33,064 nt of DNA from Isosphaeraceae bacterium (GCA_021324445.1 JAJPJC010000132.1:1-33064); one strand, 5' to 3'. Positions 20,602-28,658 are shown, counted from the first letter of the stretch. The notes: generated from the sequence alone by a model not told the origin. Made by a program: numbers and translations.

Positions 20602-20685
20602 GCGCCTCGCGATGGGGAGGCGCACGCGGCCCGTGCCGGGGACGGTCTCCGGCGGCCCGAAGGGTCGCGGTTCGACCCCTTCGGG
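20602..20685 (+). terminator. Hairpins after the maltokinase-branching enzyme gene
   Basis: GCGCCTC (20602-20608) / GAGGCGC (20617-20623) forms a 7-bp stem two bases past the stop codon. A stronger stem follows, CCCGAAGGGTCG (20656-20667) paired with the region 20673-20685 through one bulged C, with a five-base loop. A T-rich stretch (20700-20718) comes about 15 bases later, not directly after the stem. Together they are a plausible end for the glgE-containing transcript, and they also separate it from the convergent gene at 20732. Confidence 0.45.
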
Positions 20686-20731
20686 GTCTGAAGCGACGAA
20701 TTGTTCAAGTTGTTTCTTGAAGATCCTCATC

Positions 20732-21037
20732 TCATTCCTTCCCGTAATGCCGGTCGTATTCCTCGCGTAACCGATCCCCGAGCCGTTTCAAGGCTCGATA
20801 CTCGGGCGCGTTCTTGTCGGGATACTGCTTCGCATCCTCAAGCTCGTACCCGATCACATCCATCAAGCAGTCCAAATCCCAACGATACAGGGTCAAGGGC
20901 CGCGTCCCCTTGTAAGCCTCGATCTTGCGGTCGAGCCCGGAGGACTCGGCCATCGAGTAGACGTGCCGCTTGAGCTCGGTCAGCTCGTCGCCGGTGATCC
21001 ACACCTTGTGTCGGATGTCGCGGGCGCCAGGTTTCAT
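20732..21037 (-). CDS. Conserved-looking hypothetical protein, 101 residues
   Basis: I do not recognise the family with certainty. The protein is soluble, charged and probably mostly helical, with KVWITGDELTELKRHVYSMA near the start, a central RPLTLYRWDLDCLMDVIGYE and a basic/acidic C-terminal helix (LKRLGDRLREEYDRHYGKE). There is no signal peptide and no metal motif. It is the last gene of a leftward cluster, 45 bases after the frameshifted gene at 21083. The ATG at 21037 has AGAGGA about eight bases upstream. The good ribosome site and codon use like that of its neighbours support a real gene. Confidence 0.65.
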   Translation of the reverse strand: MKPGARDIRHKVWITGDELTELKRHVYSMAESSGLDRKIEAYKGTRPLTLYRWDLDCLMDVIGYELEDAKQYPDKNAPEYRALKRLGDRLREEYDRHYGKE

Positions 21038-21082
21038 GAGCCGGATCCTCTCGCGTGGGATGGGGGATGCAAGCGATTCGGT

Positions 21083-21723
21083 TCACTCCTCATCGAACGC
21101 CATGGACACCAGCCGCCGCGTCTCGTCGTCCCGCACGAAGACGACGATCTTGCCCTCGGCGAGCGCCCGCTCGTACTGGGACTCCAGCATGGCCTGGGAC
21201 CGCGGGCTCAGGTCGCCCTTGAACCCCTCGTCGGGATAGGCATAAATCTTCTGGCTCGGGAGCTCGAGCAACATGACAGGCCGCTTCTTCGCGTATCGCG
21301 TAAGGCAAGCAAGCCTGGGCGGCCTCGACCAGATCGTCGTTTGGGTGGGTCTTCCGTTCCCCTTCGGCTCTTGCCGACTCGGTGGCTTCCGGTCCCGACT
21401 CCTTGACCCACCGCCACTCCGTGCGGATCCCCATCTGGGACCGGACCTGGTAGAACAGGGCGGTGCTGATCTGCCCGGAAGTCGCGCGAGAACCCGATCA
21501 CGTGGTCGGCCGCTTGCCGGCCATAAGGCTCCACGGCCTCGATCACCTGAGTCATGATGGATGGGTCGTCGGAGAACCACCGGGCGAAGTAGCTGACCGC
21601 CCTCGTGCGAATGTTCAGTTCGGGGCGGAGGATGGCTTCCGTGATCTTGTCTTCGGGGAATCTCACGGTCGTTGATCCTTCATGGGGTGTACTCGATGAG
21701 TCGTTTGGCTGCGGATCAGTCAC
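21083..21723 (-). pseudogene. Hypothetical gene broken by two frameshifts
   Basis: Three consecutive frames join into one plausible protein of about 212 residues. The first runs from the start to GFSRDFR (RFPEDKITEAILRPELNIRT, YFARWFSDDPSIMTQVIEAV). The second carries ISTALFYQVRSQMGIRTEWR and on to NDDLVEAAQACL. The third carries RYAKKRPVMLLELPSQKIYA to the final MAFDEE. An extra base in the CCC run at 21474-21476 explains the first shift. A net +1 near 21300-21310, for example a tandem TTGC duplication, explains the second. The start is GTG 21723, overlapping the DUF1499 stop, or GTG 21666 with a better AAGGA upstream. I do not know a function. The protein has no membrane segment. Whether it is a true pseudogene or carries sequencing errors cannot be told from here. 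Confidence 0.65.
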
Positions 21724-22207
21724 GTTCGCTTCGGCTGAGGCTCAGGAACTCGCTGCGAATCCGCTCCATGCGGCTGCGATTGACCCCCAGGTCGGAACGG
21801 CCGACCCGGGATGCCGAGCGGAAGTGGATGAGCTTTGACTCCCGGTCGACGAAGAACTCGACGTCATCGACGAAGCGGAAGATCCGGCTCGTGGCCTCGG
21901 CATGGAGGTATCCGTCCTGCTCCGTGACGATCCGCATCCTCGGGACGCTGGTGATGGCCGCTTTGAGCCGTGCGATGATCGTGTCGGGTGGTCCATCGAA
22001 GGAGAGCGGCTCGATGCGATGCTCCCGGTCGGTCGCCTGAGTGGAGACGCAGTTCGGCGAGTCCGGGCAAGGGGCCAGCCGGCCGTCCACGACTCCCAGG
22101 TGGGAGGGCCGCTTCGCCAGGGAGCTCAGGATCGCCAGCCCAGCCACCGGCGATAGAACGATGATGGCAACGATCCATAAGGCCATGCGTTTCGTGATCC
22201 GCGACAC
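21716..22207 (-). CDS. DUF1499 family protein with N-terminal membrane anchor
   Basis: This 163-residue protein has one N-terminal hydrophobic helix (about residues 8-30, ALWIVAIIVLSPVAGLAILS) and a DUF1499 domain facing outward. Seen: the family signature CPDSPNCVSTQA, the block HRIEPLSF, and the strongly conserved stretch FRFVDDVEFFVDRESKLIHF followed by RSASRVGRSDLGVNRSRMERI. The biochemical role of DUF1499 is unknown to me. The start is GTG 22207 with a GAGGG nearby. ATG 22186 would keep the helix. The stop overlaps the GTG of the next gene by eight bases, suggesting coupled translation of a three-gene leftward unit. Confidence 0.8.
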   Translation of the reverse strand: MSRITKRMALWIVAIIVLSPVAGLAILSSLAKRPSHLGVVDGRLAPCPDSPNCVSTQATDREHRIEPLSFDGPPDTIIARLKAAITSVPRMRIVTEQDGYLHAEATSRIFRFVDDVEFFVDRESKLIHFRSASRVGRSDLGVNRSRMERIRSEFLSLSRSERD

Positions 22208-22341
22208 CGAGCCCTCGCTCTCTCGATTCTTGTCCCCCGCCCCGCCGGCGATCTCATCTGAGTATCGCGCGCGTCCTGGTCAAGCTGCCAGGGTGGGCGA
22301 GGAGACGGTGGCGGACGGCTCTGCCGATCCGCACGGGCAAG

Positions 22342-22394
22342 ACCGAGAAAGACCCCACCGGGTGAGGACCCAGCAGGGTCTTGTGATTCTCGGT
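22342..22394 (-). terminator. Long nested hairpin between the Pro-rich gene and DUF1499 gene
   Basis: Three stems nest: ACCGAGAA (22342-22349) / TTCTCGGT (22387-22394), then AGACCC (22350-22355) / GGGTCT (22376-22381), then GGGT (22360-22363) / ACCC (22368-22371) with a four-base loop. That is 18 paired bases over 53 nt. It starts about 20 bases past the stop of the leftward Pro-rich gene and about 135 bases before the DUF1499 start on the same strand. It may be a terminator, or a structured leader for DUF1499. There is no T-run. Confidence 0.55.
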
Positions 22395-22414
22395 GGCGAA
22401 GCTGGCGGTCTGGC

Positions 22415-22576
22415 TCACCTGGGCGGAACCGGCTCGGGAGTGGGGGACGGCGTGGGAGAAGGCGGGAGCGGCGTGAGGGGCACCACCGGAGGGATCTCGG
22501 GCTCCGGGCTCGGCGTGACCGCAATGATCGTGGACGGCGCCTCGCGAACCTCCAGGGCATCGACCATCGGACGCAT
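22415..22576 (-). CDS. Small Pro-rich protein with planctomycete-type LExRE.PS N-terminus
   Basis: This 53-residue frame starts MRPMVDALEVREAPST and continues as a Pro/Ser/Thr/Glu-rich tail (PPSPTPSPTPEPVPPR). The beginning resembles the 'R..(V/L)E.LE.R..PS/LS' motif that, from memory, opens many secreted or surface proteins of planctomycetes. No domain follows it. The protein could be a small exported tail or a fragment of a larger surface protein. The start is weakly defined: ATG 22576 has no good ribosome site, and the frame extends upstream to a TTG at 22687 that would add a basic stretch (KHNRPRRPWHSFC). Low-complexity composition makes a chance ORF possible. Confidence 0.4.
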   Translation of the reverse strand: MRPMVDALEVREAPSTIIAVTPSPEPEIPPVVPLTPLPPSPTPSPTPEPVPPR

Positions 22577-22906
22577 CCTACGGTTCTGTCGCAGGGCAGT
22601 CTCTCCTCGTGGAACGTCGAAACGGATGGGGAATCCCACACAGAAAGAGTGCCAGGGACGACGAGGCCGGTTGTGTTTTCGTTCCAACGATCGCCAGGGA
22701 TGGATGGGGAGAGCTGCTCCCCTGTTGAACAGGGCGTCGCCACCGGTTGGAGATTGCCGGCGAGTTGCGATACGCTAGTGGTGGGAACCCGATGGATTCG
22801 GGTCGATGCCCGGCGTGCTGGCGCCCGAGCGAGTTCCTGGGCGGAATCCAGGCCCGCGCGCCCGGCTCGCTGGTCACAGGCGACCAGGAATCGAAGGGGA
22901 GCGCGG
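22577..22906. other. Divergent intergenic region before the kinase-SUMF1 gene
   Basis: No gene can be supported here, apart from a possible upstream extension of the leftward Pro-rich ORF to 22687. The region should hold the rightward promoter for the kinase gene. Its Shine-Dalgarno (AGGGGAG, about 22895-22901) is clear, but I could not identify a good -35/-10 pair. Confidence 0.4.
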
Positions 22907-25255
22907 ATGGCCCGTCCCTTGCCGGAGACGTTCGGTCGCTATCGCATCCTCCAGCCGCTGGGCCAAGGGGGCATGGGCGCGGTCTACCTGGCCCGCGATA
23001 CCCAGCTCGACCGCCTGGTGGCGCTGAAGGTGCCGCGCCTCGGGGGCGATGACAAGCCGGCGCCCGGCGATCTCGAGCGGTTCCTCCGCGAGGCCCGCGC
23101 CGCCGCGGCGCTGTTGCATCCGAACCTCTGCCCGATCTTCGACGTTGGCGAGGTGGACGGCACCCCGTACCTGACGATGGCCTACCTCGAGGGCCGCCTG
23201 CTCTCGGGCCTGATCGAGAAGGGGAAGCCGCGCTCACAGCGTCAGGCAGCCCAGATCGTCCGCAAGCTGGCGACGGCGCTCCAGGAGGCCCATGCGCGCG
23301 GCGTGATCCACCGCGATCTGAAACCCGCGAACGTGATGATCAGCGCGCGGGGCGAACCGATCGTCATGGACTTCGGCCTGGCCCGGCGCGACGAAGCGGT
23401 CGAAGCCCGGCTGACCCAGGACGGTACCGTCCTGGGGACACCCGCCTACATGCCCCCCGAACAGGTCCGGGGTGAGACGCGCGCCATCGGTCCAGGGTGT
23501 GATATCTACGCGCTGGGGGTCATCCTCTACGAACTCCTGGCGGGACGACTGCCGTTCGAGGGGTCGGTGCTGAACATCCTGGGGAAGATCTTGACGGAGG
23601 AGCCGCCGCCGCCTTCGAGGCACCGGCCCGACCTGGACCCCGCGCTCGAGGCGATCTGTCTCAAGGCCATGGCGAAGAAGGTGGAGGACCGCTATGCCTC
23701 GATGGCCGAGCTGGCCGCGGCGCTGGCGGCCCAGCTCCGCGCGATGCGCGAGACGCCCCGGCCGACTCCGAGCACGGAGCCAGCGACCGAGCCGGGACCG
23801 CAATCGAGCCCTGGTGGCGACCCGGCGGCGACCGTGGCGGCCCGGACCCTCTTCGCTGCCAGCCAGGCCGAGCCATCCCCTCTGCCAGCTCAGGACCGGA
23901 GCCCCCGGTCGCGCTGGCGCAATCCGGACAAGGGTCGAGCGTCCCCCGCGCCGCTCCTGTCCGGCCGGCTCCTCGCCCTCGCCGCCGCCGGCGCGGTGGC
24001 GCTCCTGGTGATCGGTTACGCGGCCATCGAGGGCACCGGCCAGGGCTGGATCAAGCCGAACCGCGCTGGATCGAGTGCTGCGGTCAACCCGCCGCCGCAG
24101 CCCCAGCCGCAGTCAGATCCTGTGATTCCGACCAAGATCGCCAGCGCAGAACCCGAGCCGAGGACGAAGGCAGCGCCCGCGGCGTCGAAGGACCTCGTCC
24201 AGAATGACGGCCAGCCGGAGGCGAAGATGCCCCCGGTCTCGGTCTCGACCGCGTCCCTCGCGCAGGACCTTTCCAAGAGGACCGAGACGAAGGAATCCCT
24301 GCGGCCGGAGGCAGTCTCGCCGGCCCCCGCCGGCGTCGTCCGGAACGAGCTCAGGTCGGAGAAAGCGCCGGCTCCGGCCACGTCCCCGCCGGCCGGGAAG
24401 GGAATCGCCCCGACAGCCTCCGAGCCGAAGGAAGGGAGGCGTAGGCCGGTGGTCCATCCCGAATTCCTCACGACCCGCGTCGGCCGGATCACGCTCAGGC
24501 GGATCCCTCCCGGCACCTTCGGCATGGGCTCGCCCGAGGGCGAGGGCTTTCCCAACGAACACCCGAGCCGCATCGTGCGGATCAGCCGGGCGTTCTACCT
24601 CGGGATTCATGAGGTGACCCAGGCGCAGTACCGCGCCGTCATGGCCGAGAACCCCAGCCATTTCTCGGTCGCGGGCCGGGGGCGGGACAAGGTGGCGAAC
24701 CGGCCGACCGACCAGCATCCGGTCGACAGCGTCTCCTGGCTCGACGCGGTGCGGTTCTGCAACATCCTGAGCGAGCGCGAAGACCTCGAGCCGTTCTACG
24801 AGATCGACCGCGAGATGGTTCACGTCCTCGACTGGAGGGGGACGGGGTATCGCCTGCCGACCGAGGCCGAATGGGAATATGCCTGCCGGGCGGGGACAAC
24901 ATCCCGGTACAGCTTCGGCAACGCTGAGTTGGAGCTGGCCGAGCACGCCTGGTATGAGCGGCTCACCGGGGGTCACACTCACCCCGTCGGCCGGAAGCGG
25001 CCCAATGCCTGGGGCCTGCACGATCTGCACGGCAACGTCTGGGAGTGGTGCTGGGACTGGTACGACGAGCACGCGTACAAGCGGCTGCCCGCTCACGACC
25101 CGACCGGCCCTCTCAAGGGAACTCACCGAGTCCTCCGCGGCGGCTCGTTCCACGACTACCCGGTCGTCCTCCGCTCGGCCACCCGCGGCCGCGACTTGCC
25201 GGCCAACCGCGAGCGGGTCAACGGGCTGCGCATCGCCAGGAATCACCATCGATGA
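22907..25255 (+). CDS. Ser/Thr protein kinase fused to a formylglycine-generating-enzyme-like (SUMF1) domain
   Basis: This is a 782-residue protein. The kinase domain spans about residues 11-275: Gly-rich loop LGQGGMGAVY (18-27), Lys41 in ALKV, HRDLKPANV (135-143), DFG (155-157), and PPE in place of APE (183-185). A Pro/Ser/Ala-rich region leads to one membrane helix (about 353-373) and a long low-complexity linker. The C-terminal part from about residue 520 is an FGE-sulfatase/SUMF1 domain: RRIPPGTFGMGSPEGEGFPN, GIHEVTQAQYRAVM, HPVDSVSWLDAVRFCN, YRLPTEAEWEYACRAGTTSRY, GLHDLHGNVWEWCWDWY and RVLRGGSFHDY. I do not see the paired active-site cysteines of true formylglycine-generating enzymes, so it may be a ligand-binding module outside the cell that feeds the kinase. 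The ATG at 22907 follows AGGGGAG. Confidence 0.92.
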   Translation: MARPLPETFGRYRILQPLGQGGMGAVYLARDTQLDRLVALKVPRLGGDDKPAPGDLERFLREARAAAALLHPNLCPIFDVGEVDGTPYLTMAYLEGRLLSGLIEKGKPRSQRQAAQIVRKLATALQEAHARGVIHRDLKPANVMISARGEPIVMDFGLARRDEAVEARLTQDGTVLGTPAYMPPEQVRGETRAIGPGCDIYALGVILYELLAGRLPFEGSVLNILGKILTEEPPPPSRHRPDLDPALEAICLKAMAKKVEDRYASMAELAAALAAQLRAMRETPRPTPSTEPATEPGPQSSPGGDPAATVAARTLFAASQAEPSPLPAQDRSPRSRWRNPDKGRASPAPLLSGRLLALAAAGAVALLVIGYAAIEGTGQGWIKPNRAGSSAAVNPPPQPQPQSDPVIPTKIASAEPEPRTKAAPAASKDLVQNDGQPEAKMPPVSVSTASLAQDLSKRTETKESLRPEAVSPAPAGVVRNELRSEKAPAPATSPPAGKGIAPTASEPKEGRRRPVVHPEFLTTRVGRITLRRIPPGTFGMGSPEGEGFPNEHPSRIVRISRAFYLGIHEVTQAQYRAVMAENPSHFSVAGRGRDKVANRPTDQHPVDSVSWLDAVRFCNILSEREDLEPFYEIDREMVHVLDWRGTGYRLPTEAEWEYACRAGTTSRYSFGNAELELAEHAWYERLTGGHTHPVGRKRPNAWGLHDLHGNVWEWCWDWYDEHAYKRLPAHDPTGPLKGTHRVLRGGSFHDYPVVLRSATRGRDLPANRERVNGLRIARNHHR

Positions 25256-25399
25256 TCTGGTAGAATTCTCGAATCACTCCGGTCGGGACGCGTGCGCCAG
25301 GGGGCTCGGTTGCGACGTCGGACCTTGGCTTGAAGGACTGGCTTGGCTCGGGGTAGGATGAACACGGCTCGTGGGGTTTCAGACGGAGGGGGGTCGTCC

Positions 25400-25684
25400 G
25401 TGTCTCTGGTAGACTACCGCAGGATCGAGAAGGTTGCCGATCGGTGCGGCGGTCGCGCCGTGGTCGTGGGAACGCGGATTCGCGTCAGCGTCATCCTCAC
25501 CCTCTACCGCCAAGGGATGACGGTCGAGGAAATCATCGAGCACTACCCCCACCTTCGGCCGGCCGACGTGCATGACGCCCTGGCCTACGCGTATGACCAT
25601 CCTCTCGAGATCGAGTCCGATCTGGCGGCCGACGACGAAATCGCCGCGCAGCACCGCTGGCCTGGAGGTCCCCGGCCCGGATGA
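25400..25684 (+). CDS. DUF433 antitoxin-like DNA-binding protein
   Basis: This 94-residue protein matches DUF433: it begins SLVDYRRIEKV, then GTRIRVSVILTLYRQGMTVE and EIIEHYPHLRPADVHDALAYAYDH, a compact helix-turn-helix fold. DUF433 proteins are commonly encoded just before a DUF5615 PIN-like protein and are considered antitoxins of VapBC-like modules. Its stop overlaps the start of exactly such a gene (ATGA at 25681-25684). The start chosen is GTG 25400, with GGAGGGGGG about seven bases upstream. ATG 25358 is an in-frame alternative that adds an unstructured Gly/Ser stretch. The antitoxin role is inferred from family and position. Confidence 0.8.
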   Translation: MSLVDYRRIEKVADRCGGRAVVVGTRIRVSVILTLYRQGMTVEEIIEHYPHLRPADVHDALAYAYDHPLEIESDLAADDEIAAQHRWPGGPRPG

Positions 25685-26040
25685 TCCTCGTCCACTTCTT
25701 CACGGATGAAGATATTCACGGCCAGGTCGCTGTCCAACTTCGAGCGGCCGGCTTCGACGCCATCTCGACACCGGAGGCCGGTCGTCTCGGCCAGAGCGAC
25801 CTCGATCAGCTCACCTGGGCGACCGCTGAGGGGCGCGCTGTGGTGACCTTCAACGTCGCCGACTTCGCTCGCCTGCACCACGAGTGGATGATCCAGGGTC
25901 GTCACCACTGCGGCGTTATCGTCTCTCAGCAACGACCGCTGGGTGATCTCTTCAAGAGGCTCTTGCACCTGGGGAAAATCCTCGGAGCCGACGACATGAA
26001 GGATCGATTGGAATACTTGAGCAACTGGTCACCCATCTGA
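25681..26040 (+). CDS. DUF5615 PIN-like toxin
   Basis: This 119-residue protein fits the DUF5615 family of PIN-like putative RNases. Seen: the opening FFTDEDIHGQVAVQLRAAGF with early acidic residues (TDED), LGQSDLDQLTWATAEGRAVV, TFNVADFARLHHEW with the second acidic site, and HCGVIVSQQRPLGDLFKRL. These match the acidic pattern of PIN folds (D..., ...D..., ND/ADF). The partner is the DUF433 protein with which it overlaps by four bases. The expected role is a translation-inhibiting RNase held in check by the partner. Activity has been shown for few members, so function is family-level inference. Confidence 0.78.
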   Translation: MILVHFFTDEDIHGQVAVQLRAAGFDAISTPEAGRLGQSDLDQLTWATAEGRAVVTFNVADFARLHHEWMIQGRHHCGVIVSQQRPLGDLFKRLLHLGKILGADDMKDRLEYLSNWSPI

Positions 26041-26053
26041 GAGGCTCGATCTT

Positions 26054-26070
26054 CCGGGCGATCGGCCCGG
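26054..26070. terminator. Hairpin between convergent genes
   Basis: CCGGGC (26054-26059) / GCCCGG (26065-26070) with loop GATCG lies in the 73-base gap between the rightward DUF5615 gene and the leftward DUF1080 gene. It could stop both transcripts. There is no T-run on either side. Confidence 0.35.
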
Positions 26071-26113
26071 CGATCCCTCTCCAGACGGCTTCAATCCGAT
26101 GAGTCGTCTCAAT

Positions 26114-26848
26114 TCACTGCTTCGATCGCCCCAGCGGCTTGATCTTGATGTTCTTGTACCAGCACGCCGCGCCATGGTCCTGGAGGCCGATGTAGCCGAA
26201 GCGGGGATGGTCCTTGTAGGCGACGTCAAACTTGTGCTCGGAGCCGTCAGGGCGGCGGTTGGGGGCCGTCCATTGGTCGAGGTCCATGCGGGTCACAACC
26301 TCGCCATTCAACTCGACCGCGATCTTCGGCCCGTCGCAGGTGATCACCAGGTGGTTCCACTCGCCGGGCGGCTTCATGGCGTTCTTCGACGGCTTGACCA
26401 GGTCATAGATCGCCCCGGTGTCGTGATAACCGGCCGTGGTGGTGTCGTCGATCGCGACCTCGATACCGTTGAAGCCGACGTCCTTGCCCGGGCGCGGCGT
26501 CAGGGGGTAGGTTCGGATGAAGACCCCGCTGTTGCACCCCTTGCTGATCCGGAAGTCGAGCGCCAGCACGAAGTCGGACCAGGTCTTCTCGTGGATCATC
26601 ATGTAGCCGCCGCAGCCGTGCGGGTTGATGCTCCCCTGCTCCACCGGCACCTTGCTGGGCCGGCCGCTGCTGGTCTTCCAGCCATCCAGGCTCTTGCCGT
26701 CGAAGAGCAAGATCCAGCCGGCTTGTTTCTCCTCGGGGCTGAGGCCGTCCTCGGGGCCGCTGGCGCGGACGCCCGGCGCCGTCCCCTGGAAGCCGACAAC
26801 GATCGCCAGCAGACCGAGCAGCCCGACCGTTCGCATCCGCATTCGCAT
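26114..26848 (-). CDS. Secreted DUF1080 (3-keto-disaccharide hydrolase-type) protein
   Basis: DUF1080 proteins are secreted concanavalin-like beta-sandwich proteins, abundant in planctomycetes. Some members hydrolyse 3-keto-glycosides. The 244 residues show a signal peptide (MRMRMRTVGLLGLLAIVVGF, cleavage likely after RAS) and the family hallmarks: GWILLFDGKSLDGWK, GGYMMIHEKTWSDFVLALDF, RISKGCNSGVFIRTYP, GIEVAIDD, GEWNHLVITCDGPKIAVELN and the closing GYIGLQDHGAACWYKNIKIKPL. The ATG at 26848 follows GGAG with spacing typical for translation. It lies 49 bases after the stop of the secreted thioredoxin-like gene on the same strand, so the two probably share a transcript. The substrate is unknown. 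Confidence 0.9.
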   Translation of the reverse strand: MRMRMRTVGLLGLLAIVVGFQGTAPGVRASGPEDGLSPEEKQAGWILLFDGKSLDGWKTSSGRPSKVPVEQGSINPHGCGGYMMIHEKTWSDFVLALDFRISKGCNSGVFIRTYPLTPRPGKDVGFNGIEVAIDDTTTAGYHDTGAIYDLVKPSKNAMKPPGEWNHLVITCDGPKIAVELNGEVVTRMDLDQWTAPNRRPDGSEHKFDVAYKDHPRFGYIGLQDHGAACWYKNIKIKPLGRSKQ

Positions 26849-26897
26849 TGCAATCTCCACATCCGAGCGATTGGTGTTCCGTGAATCCTGTCGCGCA

Positions 26898-28658
26898 TCA
26901 GGGGCTGGCTTCCCGGACCGGCACCGAGACGGCATGGAGGACGCGCTTGTCGGCGTCGTCCTGGACGAAGGCGACGACCGCGAGGTCCTTCAGCGCCAAC
27001 TCGGGCAGGGCCTTGGGCAATCCCCCTTGTTTGGCCACGTCACGGAGGGATCGCTCGAGATCGCGCCGCAACTCGGCGAGCTTGATCGTGACGGTGACCT
27101 GCCCCTCGCCGGAGGCCAGCTCTTTCCCCTTCGGACCGCCCGGGAACGCACGGACCACGTGGTGGTGGAAGCGCATCCCATTGCCGCCGATGTATCGGAT
27201 CGACTCCTCGGTCAGCGCCAGCCGCAGGAACGGCCTGGTCGCGGAGGCTTCCGCCTTCTTCGAAGATTTGTCGTTCTCCCGGGCGGTGGCCTTGGTCGGC
27301 AGGCTCGCCTTCGCGACGACCTGGATCGCATCGCCGGCGCGCGTGGCGGACAGCTCGATCGTGGCGGCTTTCCGTCCCTCCAGCTCCCGGTCGATGATCG
27401 GGCGATACTCGTCGTACTTGTTCCGGGAGGCCGACAGGGGTCCGCCGCCGCTGGCCTCGGCTCGCCCGTTGAAGCAGGTCGTGGGCGTGCCGATGAACGC
27501 GTCGCCGTAATACTCCTGCCGCGCCTCCGAGTCCTTGGTGGTCAGGGGGTCGGGACCGGGGATGTGCAGGTGGTACTGCAAGCCGATGAGCTCGGTCGGC
27601 TGGTAGGTCTTCAACAGGGCGTCGAAGGCGACGTCGGCCGCGACGCATGGGGGACACTGGGCGCCGGTGAACAGCTCGAGCAGGACCACCCGGTCGGCCT
27701 TGGGGTCCTTGCGTCCGGCGTACCGGGCGGGTTGGAAGGGGAGCAGCTTCTTCAGGTACTCGGCGTCGACCTGGCTCTCGAGCCGATCGGCGCGGGCCGC
27801 GGCCTCCCGGGCCAGGTCGGACTGGCCCGCCAGCCCGGCCGCTCGCGCCAGGAGCCGTGCCAGCGACAACCGCTGTTCGGCGGAGACCTGCTCGCCCACC
27901 GCCTCGTTGGCGGCTCGGGCCAGCTCCAGGCTGGTCTGGGCGTACGGCGGGTGGTCGATGATCGCCCGGAGGGCCTTGATCCGGACCTCGCTCAGCCAGG
28001 ATTCGCCATGGGGTTTGGCCTCGTCGATCCAGCGACCGACCAGGGCGCCGACCTCCTTCCCCGTCAAGCCCGCCGCCGCGGCCTCGCTCAAGAGGTCGGG
28101 GTAGATCCAGTGGCTCGAGCTCCGCGTGTTGCCCTCGATCAGGGCCTCCAGCTTCTTGACCTTGGCCTTGGGATCGCGCTCCCGCGTCGCCGCATAGTAC
28201 CTGGCGATCAGGGGACTGCTCTGGAGCGGGCCGAGGCTTCGCTCGGTGGTCCGCTCCAGCCGGGCGGGGTAGATCTCGCCCCGGATCGGGAAGATCCCCA
28301 GGAACTTGCCTGCGTCCGGTCCGTCGTGGACGAGCCGGCCCTGGAACTCGTGCCCGCCCGAGCGGCCCTTCAGCGCCAGGGTCAGCCGATCCCCCTTGAG
28401 CGCGACCTCCGCCGCCGTGGGGATGCCCAGCAGCATCCGCTGCGAGGCGACGATCGCGGCCGTCGCCGTGGCCGGCCGCTCATCGAGCTGCACGATCGCC
28501 AGCTCGTGGTCGCCGTAAGAAAAGCCGAGGACGACCAGCTTCCAGGTCCCGGTCAGGTTCCCGCCCGCGCCCGCCGCTCCGTCCTCGTGGTGGCTTGGCG
28601 ACGGAACGCCGGCCCATGCCGGTACAACGACCATCAGGAGAATCGACATGATGCGCAT
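26898..28658 (-). CDS. Secreted thioredoxin-like protein with CPPC motif
   Basis: This 586-residue protein has an N-terminal signal peptide (MRIMSILLMVVVPAWAGVPS). Its N-terminal third is a beta-rich region (LTGTWKLVVLGFSYGDHELA). The middle helical part (about 175-310) is followed by a thioredoxin-fold segment: VVLLELFTGAQCPPCVAADV with Cys335-Pro-Pro-Cys338, then IGLQYHLHIPGPDPLTTKDS and a cis-Pro-like GTPTTCFNGR. The CxxC suggests disulfide exchange outside the cytoplasm. The C-terminal quarter lacks recognisable motifs. From memory, similar multi-part CPPC proteins occur widely in planctomycetes without assigned roles. The ATG at 28658 has GAGGTGG six bases upstream. An in-frame extension to 28736 would hide the signal peptide. 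Confidence 0.8.
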   Translation of the reverse strand: MRIMSILLMVVVPAWAGVPSPSHHEDGAAGAGGNLTGTWKLVVLGFSYGDHELAIVQLDERPATATAAIVASQRMLLGIPTAAEVALKGDRLTLALKGRSGGHEFQGRLVHDGPDAGKFLGIFPIRGEIYPARLERTTERSLGPLQSSPLIARYYAATRERDPKAKVKKLEALIEGNTRSSSHWIYPDLLSEAAAAGLTGKEVGALVGRWIDEAKPHGESWLSEVRIKALRAIIDHPPYAQTSLELARAANEAVGEQVSAEQRLSLARLLARAAGLAGQSDLAREAAARADRLESQVDAEYLKKLLPFQPARYAGRKDPKADRVVLLELFTGAQCPPCVAADVAFDALLKTYQPTELIGLQYHLHIPGPDPLTTKDSEARQEYYGDAFIGTPTTCFNGRAEASGGGPLSASRNKYDEYRPIIDRELEGRKAATIELSATRAGDAIQVVAKASLPTKATARENDKSSKKAEASATRPFLRLALTEESIRYIGGNGMRFHHHVVRAFPGGPKGKELASGEGQVTVTIKLAELRRDLERSLRDVAKQGGLPKALPELALKDLAVVAFVQDDADKRVLHAVSVPVREASP

